Below are positions 16,651 through 25,254 of a DNA stretch of 48,484 nt, in pieces. Each line of letters opens with the position of its first letter. The stretch's first letter is position 1. The position numbers and the translations under genes were made by a program. Below the pieces are notes generated by a model. The model was given only the letters and a program-made list of their open reading frames with translations, searched no databases and was not told the origin of the DNA. Origin of the DNA: an uncultured Pelagibacteraceae bacterium (GTDB lineage Bacteria; Pseudomonadota; Alphaproteobacteria; Pelagibacterales; Pelagibacteraceae); contig CACJEG010000007.1 in assembly GCA_902592375.1 (NCBI GenBank), positions 1 through 48,484 of the forward strand, written 5' to 3'.

Positions 16651-17805
16651 CTAAATTAAAATTTTTTTAACTTCTTCTTCAGTAAATTTTTTTGGTTTAT
16701 CACATTTTGTTTTTATTTTTTGAGGAATTCCTGTAGTGGCTGCCCTCATAGTTGACTCAATTATATCTAACACATGTAAAGACAAATCACCTGAACACCT
16801 GTGTTTTTTGTTTTTCTGAATAGAATATAACATTTCAGATAAACCAACACTCCGATAATTTGCATTTGTAGCAGCTTCATTTGATCTTCCACTAGATGAA
16901 GTTATATTAATTTTTCCTAAATGCATCTTGTCTGTTTTATGTTCGCCCCATTTTCCACCTTCTGTAACAGAAATAAAAACAGAACCCCCAAACATATTAG
17001 GATCTGGAACAATAATCGATCCTTTTGTACCATAAAGCTCCATATGGTTTCTTTGATGATTAATTACATCAAATGAGAGTGTTACCTGAATTATAGCACC
17101 ACTGTGAAATTGGATAGTTGCTAAATATGTTGTAGGTGTTTCCACTTTAAATGATTTGTTTTTTTTAGGTCCCACTCCATAAATCCTCTTTTTAAAAGCA
17201 GTTAATGTTCTTCCTTGAACTTGTTTTGCAGGTCCAAGTAAATTTACTAAGGTTGTAAAAAAATATGGTCCCATATCGATTACTGGACCTCCCTCTTTTT
17301 TATACCATGACTCAGGTTTTGGATGAAAAGACTCTACTCCAGGAAATGCGAAAATTGCATTACCAAGTTTAATCTCTCCAATCAAATCTGAATCAATTAA
17401 TTCTCTGGCTTTTTGAATTCCTCCACCCAAAAATGTATCTGGAGCATTTCCAAGATAAAGTTTATTTTTTTTTGCTAGTGAGACGAGTTCTTTACCTTTT
17501 GCAAAATAAGTTGCTAGTGGTTTTTCTGAATAAACATGTTTACCTGAGTTCAAAACTTTTTTTGATACTGAATAATGAGATTGTGGAATTGTTAAATTTA
17601 AAATAACTTCTATTTCATTATCTTTTAAAATTTCTGAAACTGTTTTAGATTTAATATTGTATAATTTTGCACATTTATCGGCTGCTTTTTGATCAATATC
17701 TGCACAGGCAATTATTTTAAAATTATTAAAATATTGTTGCCCTCTAAAGTATGTCTCGGCGATGTGACCACAGCCTATGAGACCGACCTTAAAAATTTTA
17801 TTCAT
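16651..17805 (-). CDS. Gfo/Idh/MocA-family sugar dehydrogenase
   Basis: 384 residues. N-terminal Rossmann motif GLIGCGHIAETYF (8-20), the catalytic-Lys motif SEKPLAT (93-99, Lys95), and a C-terminal alpha/beta domain with VIDMGPYF and VTLSFDV. This family oxidises sugars and cyclitols such as myo-inositol with NAD(P). It lies 6 bp downstream of iolD and directly before the 2-hydroxyacid dehydrogenase gene. It differs clearly from the IolG-like gene at 38.7 kb, so it may handle a second inositol isomer or a different sugar. Confidence 0.88.
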   Translation of the reverse strand: MNKIFKVGLIGCGHIAETYFRGQQYFNNFKIIACADIDQKAADKCAKLYNIKSKTVSEILKDNEIEVILNLTIPQSHYSVSKKVLNSGKHVYSEKPLATYFAKGKELVSLAKKNKLYLGNAPDTFLGGGIQKARELIDSDLIGEIKLGNAIFAFPGVESFHPKPESWYKKEGGPVIDMGPYFFTTLVNLLGPAKQVQGRTLTAFKKRIYGVGPKKNKSFKVETPTTYLATIQFHSGAIIQVTLSFDVINHQRNHMELYGTKGSIIVPDPNMFGGSVFISVTEGGKWGEHKTDKMHLGKINITSSSGRSNEAATNANYRSVGLSEMLYSIQKNKKHRCSGDLSLHVLDIIESTMRAATTGIPQKIKTKCDKPKKFTEEEVKKILI

Positions 17806-17811
17806 AAAGAT

Positions 17812-19656
17812 TTACACGCCTTGTCTTTGTTTATCTTTTCCTTCTTTATAAAGTTTTAAAGCCTCTTCATTTTCTTTAGTTTTAGGAATTTCAAGTGTTG
17901 GACTGTCCCAAAAAGCAGAGCCCTCAACCCACTTATATGCATGAGTTTTAATTGAAATAACGTATGTTACATCAGATGCTTTTGCTCTCTTAAATGCAGC
18001 TTCAAGATCTGAAATTGAATTAACATGTTCAGATTTAGCTCCCATACTTTCTGCGTGTTTTGCAAAATCAACATCAACTAATCCAGGAGTATTAGAGCTC
18101 TTTAATAAGTTATTATATTCTTTACCACCTTTAAATAATTGAAGTCGATTGATAACTGCAAACCCACCATTATCACAAACTATAATTATTAATTTATTTT
18201 TTGTAATAACTGATGAATAAATGTCTGTGTTATTTAAAAGATAAGAACCATCTCCTACAAAAGAAATTACTTCTTTATCTGGATTTGCCATTTTTATTCC
18301 AAGTGCTCCTGAAATTTCATAACTCATGCAACTAAAACCCCACTCTGTTTCATGAGTATTTAGTTCTCTAGGTCTCCAAACTTGAACAACCTCACCAACT
18401 AAGCCTCCTGCTGCGGTAACCGCAATATCTGTTGGGTCAGAGTTTCTATAAATTGCACCAATTACCTGAACATAACTTGGAACTTCTTGATTTGTTGGCG
18501 CACTCTCTTTATCTATATGTTCATTCCATGATTGAAGTTCGATTTGAGATTTTTTATTCCATTCTTCCTCTGCTTTCCAATTACCTAATGCTTGTGAAAG
18601 CTCAGTTAATGAAACTTTAGCATCTCCAACGACAGCTTGCGCTAAATGTTTGTTAGCATCAAATCTTGATACATTTATTGAAACTAGTTTAAAATTTTTG
18701 TTTTCAAAATTTGCCCATGATCCAGTTGTAAAATCTGCAAGTTTAGTTCCAACCGCAATTGCTAAATCTGTTTCTTTTGCTAAAGTATTTGTATTTTTTC
18801 CACCTAAACCACCAATTTGACCTGCAAAATGAGAATGATCTCTTTTCATTGTGGAATATCCCATTACAGTTTGCGTAACTGGTATATTATGTTTAATCGC
18901 GAACTGGCTCAACTCCTCCATTGCATCTGAGTAAAAAACTCCGCCACCTGAAATTATAATTGGATTTTTAGATAACTTAATTTTTTCTGCTGCCTCTTTA
19001 ATTTGAAATTCATCTGGTCTTGGTCTTCTAATTACATGTACTCTTTCTTTAAAAAATTCCTCAGGATAATCAAATGTTTGACCTTGTATATCTTGACTTA
19101 AAGCTATACACGCCGGACCACAGTCAGCAGGATCTAACATTGTTTGAACTGCTGCCGGGAATGATTGAATAATCTGTTCTGGTCTAGTTATTCGATCAAA
19201 ATATCTTGTAACTGGTTTAAATGCATCATTAGCTGTTATTCCAGGATTATTAAAATGCTCAACTTGTTGCAACACCGGATCTGGCATTCTATTTGCATAA
19301 GTGTCTCCTGGTAGAAACAAAATAGGCAATCTGTTACTCATTGCAACTGCAGCAGCTGTAACCATATTTGTTGCACCAGGACCAACAGAAGATGTCGCTA
19401 CAAAAATTTGTTGTCGTCTTTTTGCCCTAGCATAACCAATTCCTGTAAGAGCCATATTTTGTTCATGGTGTCCTCTATATGTTGGAAGTTCTTTTTGATT
19501 TTCCTCTAGTGCTTGACCTAAACAAGCAACGTTTCCATGCCCAAAAATTCCAAAGACACCTGGAAATAAAGGTTCTTTTTTACCATTAATTAATATTTTT
19601 TGAGCTATCAAATATTTTACAATTGCATGAGCGCATGTAAGGGTAATTTTTTTCAT
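17812..19656 (-). CDS. iolD: IolD: 3D-trihydroxycyclohexane-1,2-dione acylhydrolase (ThDP-dependent)
   Basis: IolD opens the inositol-derived ring to 5-deoxyglucuronate. 614 residues, the usual length. HGNVACLGQAL and YRGHHEQNMAL (Glu65, the ThDP-activating Glu) mark the N-terminal domain. WGFSCMSYEISGALGIKMA and FVGDGSYLLNNTDIYSS (the GDG Mg-ThDP motif) mark the C-terminal domain. EGSAFWDSP near the end is IolD-like. It heads an operon with a Gfo/Idh dehydrogenase and a ribose-type importer. IolE and IolG occur about 18-20 kb away; IolB, IolC and IolJ are not in the window. A related acetolactate-synthase-like function is less likely. Confidence 0.9.
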   Translation of the reverse strand: MKKITLTCAHAIVKYLIAQKILINGKKEPLFPGVFGIFGHGNVACLGQALEENQKELPTYRGHHEQNMALTGIGYARAKRRQQIFVATSSVGPGATNMVTAAAVAMSNRLPILFLPGDTYANRMPDPVLQQVEHFNNPGITANDAFKPVTRYFDRITRPEQIIQSFPAAVQTMLDPADCGPACIALSQDIQGQTFDYPEEFFKERVHVIRRPRPDEFQIKEAAEKIKLSKNPIIISGGGVFYSDAMEELSQFAIKHNIPVTQTVMGYSTMKRDHSHFAGQIGGLGGKNTNTLAKETDLAIAVGTKLADFTTGSWANFENKNFKLVSINVSRFDANKHLAQAVVGDAKVSLTELSQALGNWKAEEEWNKKSQIELQSWNEHIDKESAPTNQEVPSYVQVIGAIYRNSDPTDIAVTAAGGLVGEVVQVWRPRELNTHETEWGFSCMSYEISGALGIKMANPDKEVISFVGDGSYLLNNTDIYSSVITKNKLIIIVCDNGGFAVINRLQLFKGGKEYNNLLKSSNTPGLVDVDFAKHAESMGAKSEHVNSISDLEAAFKRAKASDVTYVISIKTHAYKWVEGSAFWDSPTLEIPKTKENEEALKLYKEGKDKQRQGV

Positions 19657-19749
19657 AAAGTATGTTTGTCTTTTAATATGTATAGTCTTTATATATAATT
19701 CTATTTATAAATTAAAAAACCCAATTAAGTAAACTTAAAAATAAATTCT
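19657..19749. promoter_or_regulatory. divergent promoter between iolD and the aldehyde dehydrogenase, with candidate operator
   Basis: 93 bp contain TATGTATAG (19677-19685) followed after 3 nt by TTATATATA and then TCTAT (the whole site is 19677-19709). A very similar arrangement occurs, in the opposite orientation, at 24253-24287 in the promoter of the MarR-containing operon. Promoter elements themselves cannot be separated from the AT-rich background. Confidence 0.45.
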
Positions 19750-21192
19750 ATGTACGAAAAATTTGGACAATTCATTGATGGTAAATGGCAACAAGCTGAA
19801 AAAAAAGAAACTTATGATGTAATCAATCCTGCAACTGAAGAAGTGATTGGAAAAGCGTCGAAAGCTTCATCTATTGAAGTACAAAAAGCCTTAAAGTCAG
19901 CAGAAAAAGGTTTGGAAGTTTGGAAAAATACTGCACCATGGCAAAGAGCCTATATAATTAGAAAGATTGCTGATTTAATAAGAGAAAGAAAAGATGTAAT
20001 CGCAAAATGGCTAACTTTAGAAGTTGGAAAACCATTGGCAGAAGGTGTTGGTGAGGTTACTGGTGCAGCTGACATTTTTGAATGGAATGCAGAAGAGACA
20101 AAAAGAATTTATGGTCAAACTTTTCAAACTAGATTTCCTGAAACAAGGGGTCATGTATATTATCAGCCAGTTGGTGTTGTTGCTGCACTAATTCCATGGA
20201 ATTTTCCAACACTTTTAGCTGCTAGAAAAATTTCAACAGCTTTAGCTGCTGGATGTTCTGTAATCTGTAAACCAGATGTAATCACTCCAGGATCTGTGAT
20301 GGAATTAATCAACATATGTAAAGACGCTGGCATACCAGATGGTGTTGTAAATATGTTATCAGGAGATCCTGCTGAAATTTCAAATGAATTAATGGAGTCT
20401 GATACTGTTAAAAAAGTTTCCATAACTGGATCAACAAGGGTTGGAAAAATTATTTTAAAAAAAGCTGCTGAAAAAGTTCAAAGGGTTACTATGGAACTTA
20501 GTGGACATTCTCCATTTATTGTTTGTGAAGACGTAGATATCAATAAAGTCGCCGATATAGCTATAACTGGAAAATTTAGGAATAACGGTCAAGTCTGCAT
20601 TTCACCTAATAGATTTTATATTCAAGAAAGTAAAAAAGATGAATTTGTTGGTGCTTTCATGGAAAGAGCAAAAAAATTAAAAATTGGCAATGGAATGGAT
20701 GAAGGAGTTGTATTAGGTCCATTAAGTACAGCTAAGAGGTTAGAGGAAATAGAAAAATTAGTTGAAACTACAAAAAAAGAGGGTGCCAAAGTACTAATGG
20801 GTGGAAAAAGACCATCTGGTTTTAATAAAGGATATTTTTATGAACCAACCTTTTTTGATGATGTAAAAGATAACTTTACAATAATGAAAGAAGAACCATT
20901 TGGTCCTCTTATTCCTATTTTAACATTCAAAACCTTTGATGAAGTAATTAAAAGAGCTAACAATAATAATTTAGGTTTATGCAGTTATCTTTATACAAAT
21001 TCAATGGAACAAGCTCACATAGGTTCAGAAAAATTAGAGTCTGGAACTGTTGCAGTAAATACTGGTGTAGTTGCTGTTGCTGAAGCACCATTTGGAGGGA
21101 TAAAACAAACTGGTTATGGTCGTGAAGGTGGTTCAGGTGCAATCAAAGATTATCTAAATGTGAAATACACTCACATGGGATTAAAAATCTAG
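19750..21192 (+). CDS. NAD(P)-dependent aldehyde dehydrogenase (GabD/AldA-like)
   Basis: Oxidises an aldehyde to the acid. 480 residues. The oxyanion Asn151 (PWNFP), coenzyme Lys174 (CKPD), GSTRVGK (227-233), general base Glu249 (MELSGHSP, slightly unlike the usual ELGGK) and catalytic Cys283 (NNGQVC) are all present. EWNAEETKRIYG resembles succinate-semialdehyde and lactaldehyde dehydrogenases. It is followed 3 bp later by an HpcH/HpaI aldolase, so it probably oxidises the aldehyde released by that aldolase. Divergent from iolD. Confidence 0.9.
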   Translation: MYEKFGQFIDGKWQQAEKKETYDVINPATEEVIGKASKASSIEVQKALKSAEKGLEVWKNTAPWQRAYIIRKIADLIRERKDVIAKWLTLEVGKPLAEGVGEVTGAADIFEWNAEETKRIYGQTFQTRFPETRGHVYYQPVGVVAALIPWNFPTLLAARKISTALAAGCSVICKPDVITPGSVMELINICKDAGIPDGVVNMLSGDPAEISNELMESDTVKKVSITGSTRVGKIILKKAAEKVQRVTMELSGHSPFIVCEDVDINKVADIAITGKFRNNGQVCISPNRFYIQESKKDEFVGAFMERAKKLKIGNGMDEGVVLGPLSTAKRLEEIEKLVETTKKEGAKVLMGGKRPSGFNKGYFYEPTFFDDVKDNFTIMKEEPFGPLIPILTFKTFDEVIKRANNNNLGLCSYLYTNSMEQAHIGSEKLESGTVAVNTGVVAVAEAPFGGIKQTGYGREGGSGAIKDYLNVKYTHMGLKI

Positions 21193-21195
21193 AAG

Positions 21196-21990
21196 ATGAG
21201 AAAAAATAAAATCAAACAAATGATGAAGGAAGGTAGGCCTGTTATTAACGGCTGGTGTGCGATTCCAAGTACAGCCTCTATCGAAGCAATGGCTCATCAA
21301 GGTTGGGATTCTTTAACTATTGATATGCAGCATGGTTTAGTTGACTACAGTAATGCGCTTCCCATGCTTCAGACAATATCAACAACTGATGTAACTCCTT
21401 TAGCTAGAGTTAATTGGAACGAACCAGGTCAAATTATGAAAATTTTAGATGCTGGATGTTACGGAATTGTTTGTCCTATGGTAAGTAATAAAAAAGAGGC
21501 AGAGAATTTTGTTCAAGCTTGCATGTATCCACCTGATGGTTACAGAAGTTTTGGTCCTGTTAGAGGTTTAATTTATGGTGGAGCTGATTATGCAGATCAC
21601 GCTAATGAAGAAATACTAAAATTAGCAATGATAGAAACAAAAGAGTCTTTAGAAAATCTTGATGAGATAATGTCTACACCAGGTGTTGATGGTATTTATA
21701 TTGGTCCAGCAGATTTAAGTTTAGCAATAGGTGAAAAACCTGGTTTTGATAGGTCTGAGTCTACAAAAGCTTATTCTGAAATTTTAAGAATTCTAGAACA
21801 TGCTAAAAAAAATAATATTTTTGCAGGAATTCATAATGGCACTACAGAATATGCTACTAAGATGATTGAAAAAGGTTTTGATTTTGTAACTATAGCATCT
21901 GATTTAAGAGCTTTAAGTGCTGGCGCTAAAGCCACAGTAGATAAAATGAAGGGTTCTTTATCAAAAAAAGACGACAACTCTACTTACTAA
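21196..21990 (+). CDS. HpcH/HpaI-family class II aldolase
   Basis: Metal-dependent aldolase that reversibly splits 2-keto-3-deoxy sugar acids or 4-hydroxy-2-keto acids into pyruvate and an aldehyde. 264 residues. His46 (MQHG), Arg71 (LARVNW), Glu147 (IETKE, metal) and Asp173 (GPADLS, metal) are conserved, as is CPMVS and the SFGPVRGLIYGG loop. It is co-transcribed with the aldehyde dehydrogenase. Its stop codon overlaps that of the convergent PanB-like gene. Likely a 2-keto-3-deoxy-L-rhamnonate- or 2,4-dihydroxyheptenedioate-type aldolase; which one is not decidable. Confidence 0.9.
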   Translation: MRKNKIKQMMKEGRPVINGWCAIPSTASIEAMAHQGWDSLTIDMQHGLVDYSNALPMLQTISTTDVTPLARVNWNEPGQIMKILDAGCYGIVCPMVSNKKEAENFVQACMYPPDGYRSFGPVRGLIYGGADYADHANEEILKLAMIETKESLENLDEIMSTPGVDGIYIGPADLSLAIGEKPGFDRSESTKAYSEILRILEHAKKNNIFAGIHNGTTEYATKMIEKGFDFVTIASDLRALSAGAKATVDKMKGSLSKKDDNSTY

Positions 21991-22802
21991 TCAAGTTGGT
22001 CTAAAAATTCCTCAAATTGTTTTTTTTCTAAATTTGAAGATTGTTTCTTTCCTGGAAATTTTCCAATCATTGAATCTTTTTTAAAAGCCTTAAGAGCTTT
22101 TATTCTCTCTTCTTTTATGTCATTTCTTAATTTTAATAAATTTCCATATGCTTTAGAGTGTCTTGGGGGATTTTCAGTATCACCACAGATATCTTCCATG
22201 AATAAATACATTACATCTGCATTTCTACCTGAGCCCAAAGAAACAGTTACGATATTTGTACGCTTTGAAATTTCACCCATTACATTCTCAGGTATGACTT
22301 CACACTCAGCCGAAAAAGCACCTGCATCTTCTAATCTTTTAAACTTTTGAAATAGTTCATATGCTTCATCAGCAGTTTTGCCCACTGCTCTTAAGCCACC
22401 AATCCAAGTAGATTTTCTTGGAACTAAACCTAAATGCCCCATCACTGGAACATCTTCCTTAGCCAGCATTTCAACTATATCCATGCTTCTTGGTGTCATA
22501 ACTGCATCTGCACCATGCTCTAATGCTTTAAAAGCTCCACGCATAATATCCTCTGAAGTTACAAACTCATTTAAAACTAAAGCAGCTGTTAAAAATAAAT
22601 TTTTTGAACCTTCTCTTACAGGAATTACATTTTTTGCATTTGATATAATCATATCAAACCCTGCCTTTTCAGCTGCCTCTGCTTCTTCAACACTATTCGC
22701 TGTAACTTGTGTAAATTTTCTTTTTCCTTTAGCTGTCTTTAAATCAGCTACAGTTAAAGTTCGCTTTGCTGGTTTAGCAGCCCATGTATAGATATTCTTC
22801 AT
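21987..22802 (-). CDS. PanB-like (ketopantoate hydroxymethyltransferase fold) protein with altered active site
   Basis: 271 residues. MGHLGLVPRKSTWIGGL (121-137), GKTADEAYEL and the following EDAGAF...ECEVIP are clearly PanB-like. However, the Mg-binding and catalytic positions differ by eye-alignment with E. coli PanB: VGDS is ISNA (53-56), ADLPF is LNEFV (77-81), and KIEGG is MTPRS (102-106). Only the later Glu (ECEVIP, 166/168) remains. The normal PanB reaction is therefore unlikely; another PEP-mutase/isocitrate-lyase-superfamily reaction is possible. The C-terminal 50 residues are a charged Lys-rich tail. Its ATG overlaps the MarR stop codon (ATGA), so the two are coupled. Confidence 0.75.
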   Translation of the reverse strand: MKNIYTWAAKPAKRTLTVADLKTAKGKRKFTQVTANSVEEAEAAEKAGFDMIISNAKNVIPVREGSKNLFLTAALVLNEFVTSEDIMRGAFKALEHGADAVMTPRSMDIVEMLAKEDVPVMGHLGLVPRKSTWIGGLRAVGKTADEAYELFQKFKRLEDAGAFSAECEVIPENVMGEISKRTNIVTVSLGSGRNADVMYLFMEDICGDTENPPRHSKAYGNLLKLRNDIKEERIKALKAFKKDSMIGKFPGKKQSSNLEKKQFEEFLDQLD

Positions 22803-23215
22803 TTGACACCTTTATAAAGAATATCTCGCCTATCAATAAATTCCTCAAAAGTTTTAATGGTGATTACTGAAGGTAATATAAATATAGATCTTTTGTCTCT
22901 CTCATTTCTTATAATTCTAAAATAACCTTTTTTAATTGCAGTATCGATATAAACATTTGAGGTTAAATATGATTTCTCGATTACTTTAAGTAATTGATTT
23001 TTGGTAATTGATTTATTTTTATAATAAGCAAGCATAACCATATGCAACATTATCCAATGTTGAGGAGTTAAAGAAAACCAATTCAATAATTCATTGGCTA
23101 ATCTTCCTTCAAAATCACCAAGTGATATTTCTGCTAATTGAATTCTTTTTTGAGTAAGTTTTGGTATTTTTTTTTGTTCTTCAAAGTGCTTAGGATACTT
23201 GAACTGTCTTTTCAT
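22799..23215 (-). CDS. MarR-like winged-helix transcriptional regulator
   Basis: 138 residues with a MarR-type arrangement: an N-terminal helical dimer region, LTPQHWIMLHMV (49-60), a helix-turn-helix ending in YLTSNVYIDTAIKKGYF (83-99), and a basic wing IIRNERDKRSIFILP (101-115), which matches the DxR wing motif of MarR proteins. It is the only recognisable transcription factor in the window. It lies between the DUF1907 gene (28 bp upstream) and the PanB-like gene (4-bp overlap), so autoregulation from the 24.25-kb divergent promoter is a reasonable inference. Confidence 0.75.
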   Translation of the reverse strand: MKRQFKYPKHFEEQKKIPKLTQKRIQLAEISLGDFEGRLANELLNWFSLTPQHWIMLHMVMLAYYKNKSITKNQLLKVIEKSYLTSNVYIDTAIKKGYFRIIRNERDKRSIFILPSVITIKTFEEFIDRRDILYKGVK

Positions 23216-23243
23216 TTAAATAAATCTAAACTCATTGAGTTTT

Positions 23244-24221
23244 CTATTCAATACTATTTTTGCTTAATAGTTCTTTATAAATATTGTTTACTCTATGTAC
23301 TTCTGAGGCAGTATTAAAATAGCCCTCATATTCAATTTCATCAGGTGTTACATCAAAATGATAATGTCCTGCATCTCTTTCATGTTCATAAGAATGAAAA
23401 TGAGTATGTTCACCAGACTCTCTTAGATTTAATTCTCCTCCAGTTGGATCGCCTGTCCAAAGAACAGTATAACACTGTAATTTTGGTCCAACGGGTTCAT
23501 AAAATTGAAGAAAATCTTTTACGCACTTCATTTGTTTCGGGTCGTAATACTCGTGTTTAATATCTTTATAATCAGGTTGCACATGCGATCTTATTTTTCC
23601 ATTTAAAACTCTAAATACGCCAGCAAGAGATAAATGTTCATTATCTTTAATTTTTAAATTTTTTGATAAAGAAGACCTCATTGCTTGGGGCAAAGAACCT
23701 TGTTCTCCATTTCTACCTTTGATTTTTATTTTAATAACTTTTCCTTGTTTACCATCTGTGTAATAAATGTTTCCAAGTCCACCATGTTTTTTTGCAGAAT
23801 ACTTTTCAACAATACATTTTTTATCTGAGCTTACTCTTGCTATTATTGATTTAGATTCATCAGTAATTAAATTTTCATTTATAATTAATTCTCCACAATG
23901 ACCATCTAAACATGACATTGCACCTGACCCAGCACCTAAAGCATAAGATTTTTCAGAGTCGATCATTTTGGATATTTCTTGATAGTCAAACTCTGCACCA
24001 ATAAATTTTGGATCATGCATATAAGGCTCTCCTCCAACATCTATTATTTTTTGATTTCCACTTATTCCTTCTGATGGACAATCCCAATCTCTAAGGTTAG
24101 GGCAATCTATCACTTCTACTTCAACGTTTTTGAAATTTTCAGACAATCCTTTTCTTAATGCATCTGAAATATCTTCTAATGAGTAATCTTTAAAAGTTCC
24201 TTTTTCTATTTTTAATTGCAT
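23244..24221 (-). CDS. DUF1907 protein (C11orf54/PTD012-like metal-dependent ester hydrolase)
   Basis: 325 residues, close to the human C11orf54 length. The C-terminal metal motif EHTHFHSYEHERDAGHYH (271-288) matches the HTH...GHYH motif whose His residues bind zinc in the human protein; here they would be His272, His274 and His286. It is followed by DVTPDEIEYEGYF, another family hallmark. GAGSGAMSCLDGHCGEL (97-111) and GVFRVLNGKIRSHVQP (201-216) also fit. Esterase activity is reported for the human homologue; the bacterial substrate is unknown. First gene of the operon with marR-like and panB-like genes. Confidence 0.85.
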   Translation of the reverse strand: MQLKIEKGTFKDYSLEDISDALRKGLSENFKNVEVEVIDCPNLRDWDCPSEGISGNQKIIDVGGEPYMHDPKFIGAEFDYQEISKMIDSEKSYALGAGSGAMSCLDGHCGELIINENLITDESKSIIARVSSDKKCIVEKYSAKKHGGLGNIYYTDGKQGKVIKIKIKGRNGEQGSLPQAMRSSLSKNLKIKDNEHLSLAGVFRVLNGKIRSHVQPDYKDIKHEYYDPKQMKCVKDFLQFYEPVGPKLQCYTVLWTGDPTGGELNLRESGEHTHFHSYEHERDAGHYHFDVTPDEIEYEGYFNTASEVHRVNNIYKELLSKNSIE

Positions 24222-24309
24222 GGTGTAAATAAGCTATAATTTATTTTGCATAATGTCTATAGATAATATATATAATTTCTATACATAAATAATTTTAAAT
24301 AAGGTAACG
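24222..24309. promoter_or_regulatory. divergent promoter with imperfect palindrome (DUF1907 operon / PanE operon)
   Basis: 88 bp between two divergent operons. The segment 24253-24287 has outward arms ATGTCTATAGA and TTCTATACATA around an AATATATATAA core. This is an AT-rich dyad of the size bound by MarR or GntR proteins, and it resembles 19677-19709. Confidence 0.5.
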
Positions 24310-25254
24310 ATGATTAATAAAGATTTGAAAGTGGCTGTTCTTGGTGCAGGAGCAATGGGTTGCTTGTTTGGTGGTTTGCTTGCTGAAAAAGGTTTGAATG
24401 TAATTTTAATTGATGTTTGGAAAGAACATGTAGATGCAATTAATAAACATGGTTTGAAAATGGATGGACATGGTGGTGATCGAGTAATCAAAGTAAAAGC
24501 CACTTCAGATCCATCGTCTTTAGATAAAGTAGACGCTATAATAGTTATGTGTAAAGCTACAGCTTTAGAGCCAGCATTAAACAGTATTAAAAATATCATA
24601 GGGGATAAAACAGTATTCATGTCTTTTCAAAATGGTATTGGTCATGAAGCAATTATTAAAAGTATTGTCGGTGATGAAAAGGTGATTGGTGGGACAACTA
24701 CTCAAGCTTCAAACATTTTAGGACCAGGTCATATAATGAATCATGGTTCGTTACCATCATGGATTGGTGAGTACGAGGGAGGAATTACCGATAGAATTAA
24801 AGAAATAGCAGATACTTTTACAGCACATAATCTTGAAATGATTGCAGCAGAAGATGTAAAAAAAAGAAAATGGATGAAACTTTTTGCTTTAACAGCAATT
24901 GGACCATTATCTGCAATTTTCGATCTTCATCATACTGACTTGTATATAAACAACAAAGCAAACGAGGTATCTCGAGGGTTGGGTAAAGAAATAATTTTAG
25001 AGACGAGAGAAGTAGCACTTGCAGATGGAGTTAATGTTTCAGAAGATGAATGCTTATTTATGTTTAATAAAATTGTAGATTCAATGCAAACTAACAAATC
25101 ATCAATGGCTTTTGATATTCAATATAAGAGAAAGACTGAAATAGACTTTATTAGTGGTGCAGTTTCAAAAATAGGAAAAAAACATGGGATTAAAACGCCT
25201 TTAAATGATCTGATGTACAAGATGATTAAAGTGAAAGAAGGTATGTACAGCTAA
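24310..25254 (+). CDS. ketopantoate reductase family protein (PanE/ApbA-like)
   Basis: 314 residues, NADPH-dependent 2-keto-acid reductase family. Nucleotide motif LGAGAMG (11-17), FQNGIG (106-111), the catalytic-Lys region KKRKWMKLF (184-192), and RKTEIDFISG with the conserved Glu near 275 are all present, so it should be active. Many PanE paralogues reduce other 2-keto acids. It starts a plus-strand operon with two dioxygenases and is divergent from the operon containing the PanB-like protein. Because that PanB lacks its usual ligands, pantothenate synthesis is doubtful for this pair. Confidence 0.88.
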   Translation: MINKDLKVAVLGAGAMGCLFGGLLAEKGLNVILIDVWKEHVDAINKHGLKMDGHGGDRVIKVKATSDPSSLDKVDAIIVMCKATALEPALNSIKNIIGDKTVFMSFQNGIGHEAIIKSIVGDEKVIGGTTTQASNILGPGHIMNHGSLPSWIGEYEGGITDRIKEIADTFTAHNLEMIAAEDVKKRKWMKLFALTAIGPLSAIFDLHHTDLYINNKANEVSRGLGKEIILETREVALADGVNVSEDECLFMFNKIVDSMQTNKSSMAFDIQYKRKTEIDFISGAVSKIGKKHGIKTPLNDLMYKMIKVKEGMYS

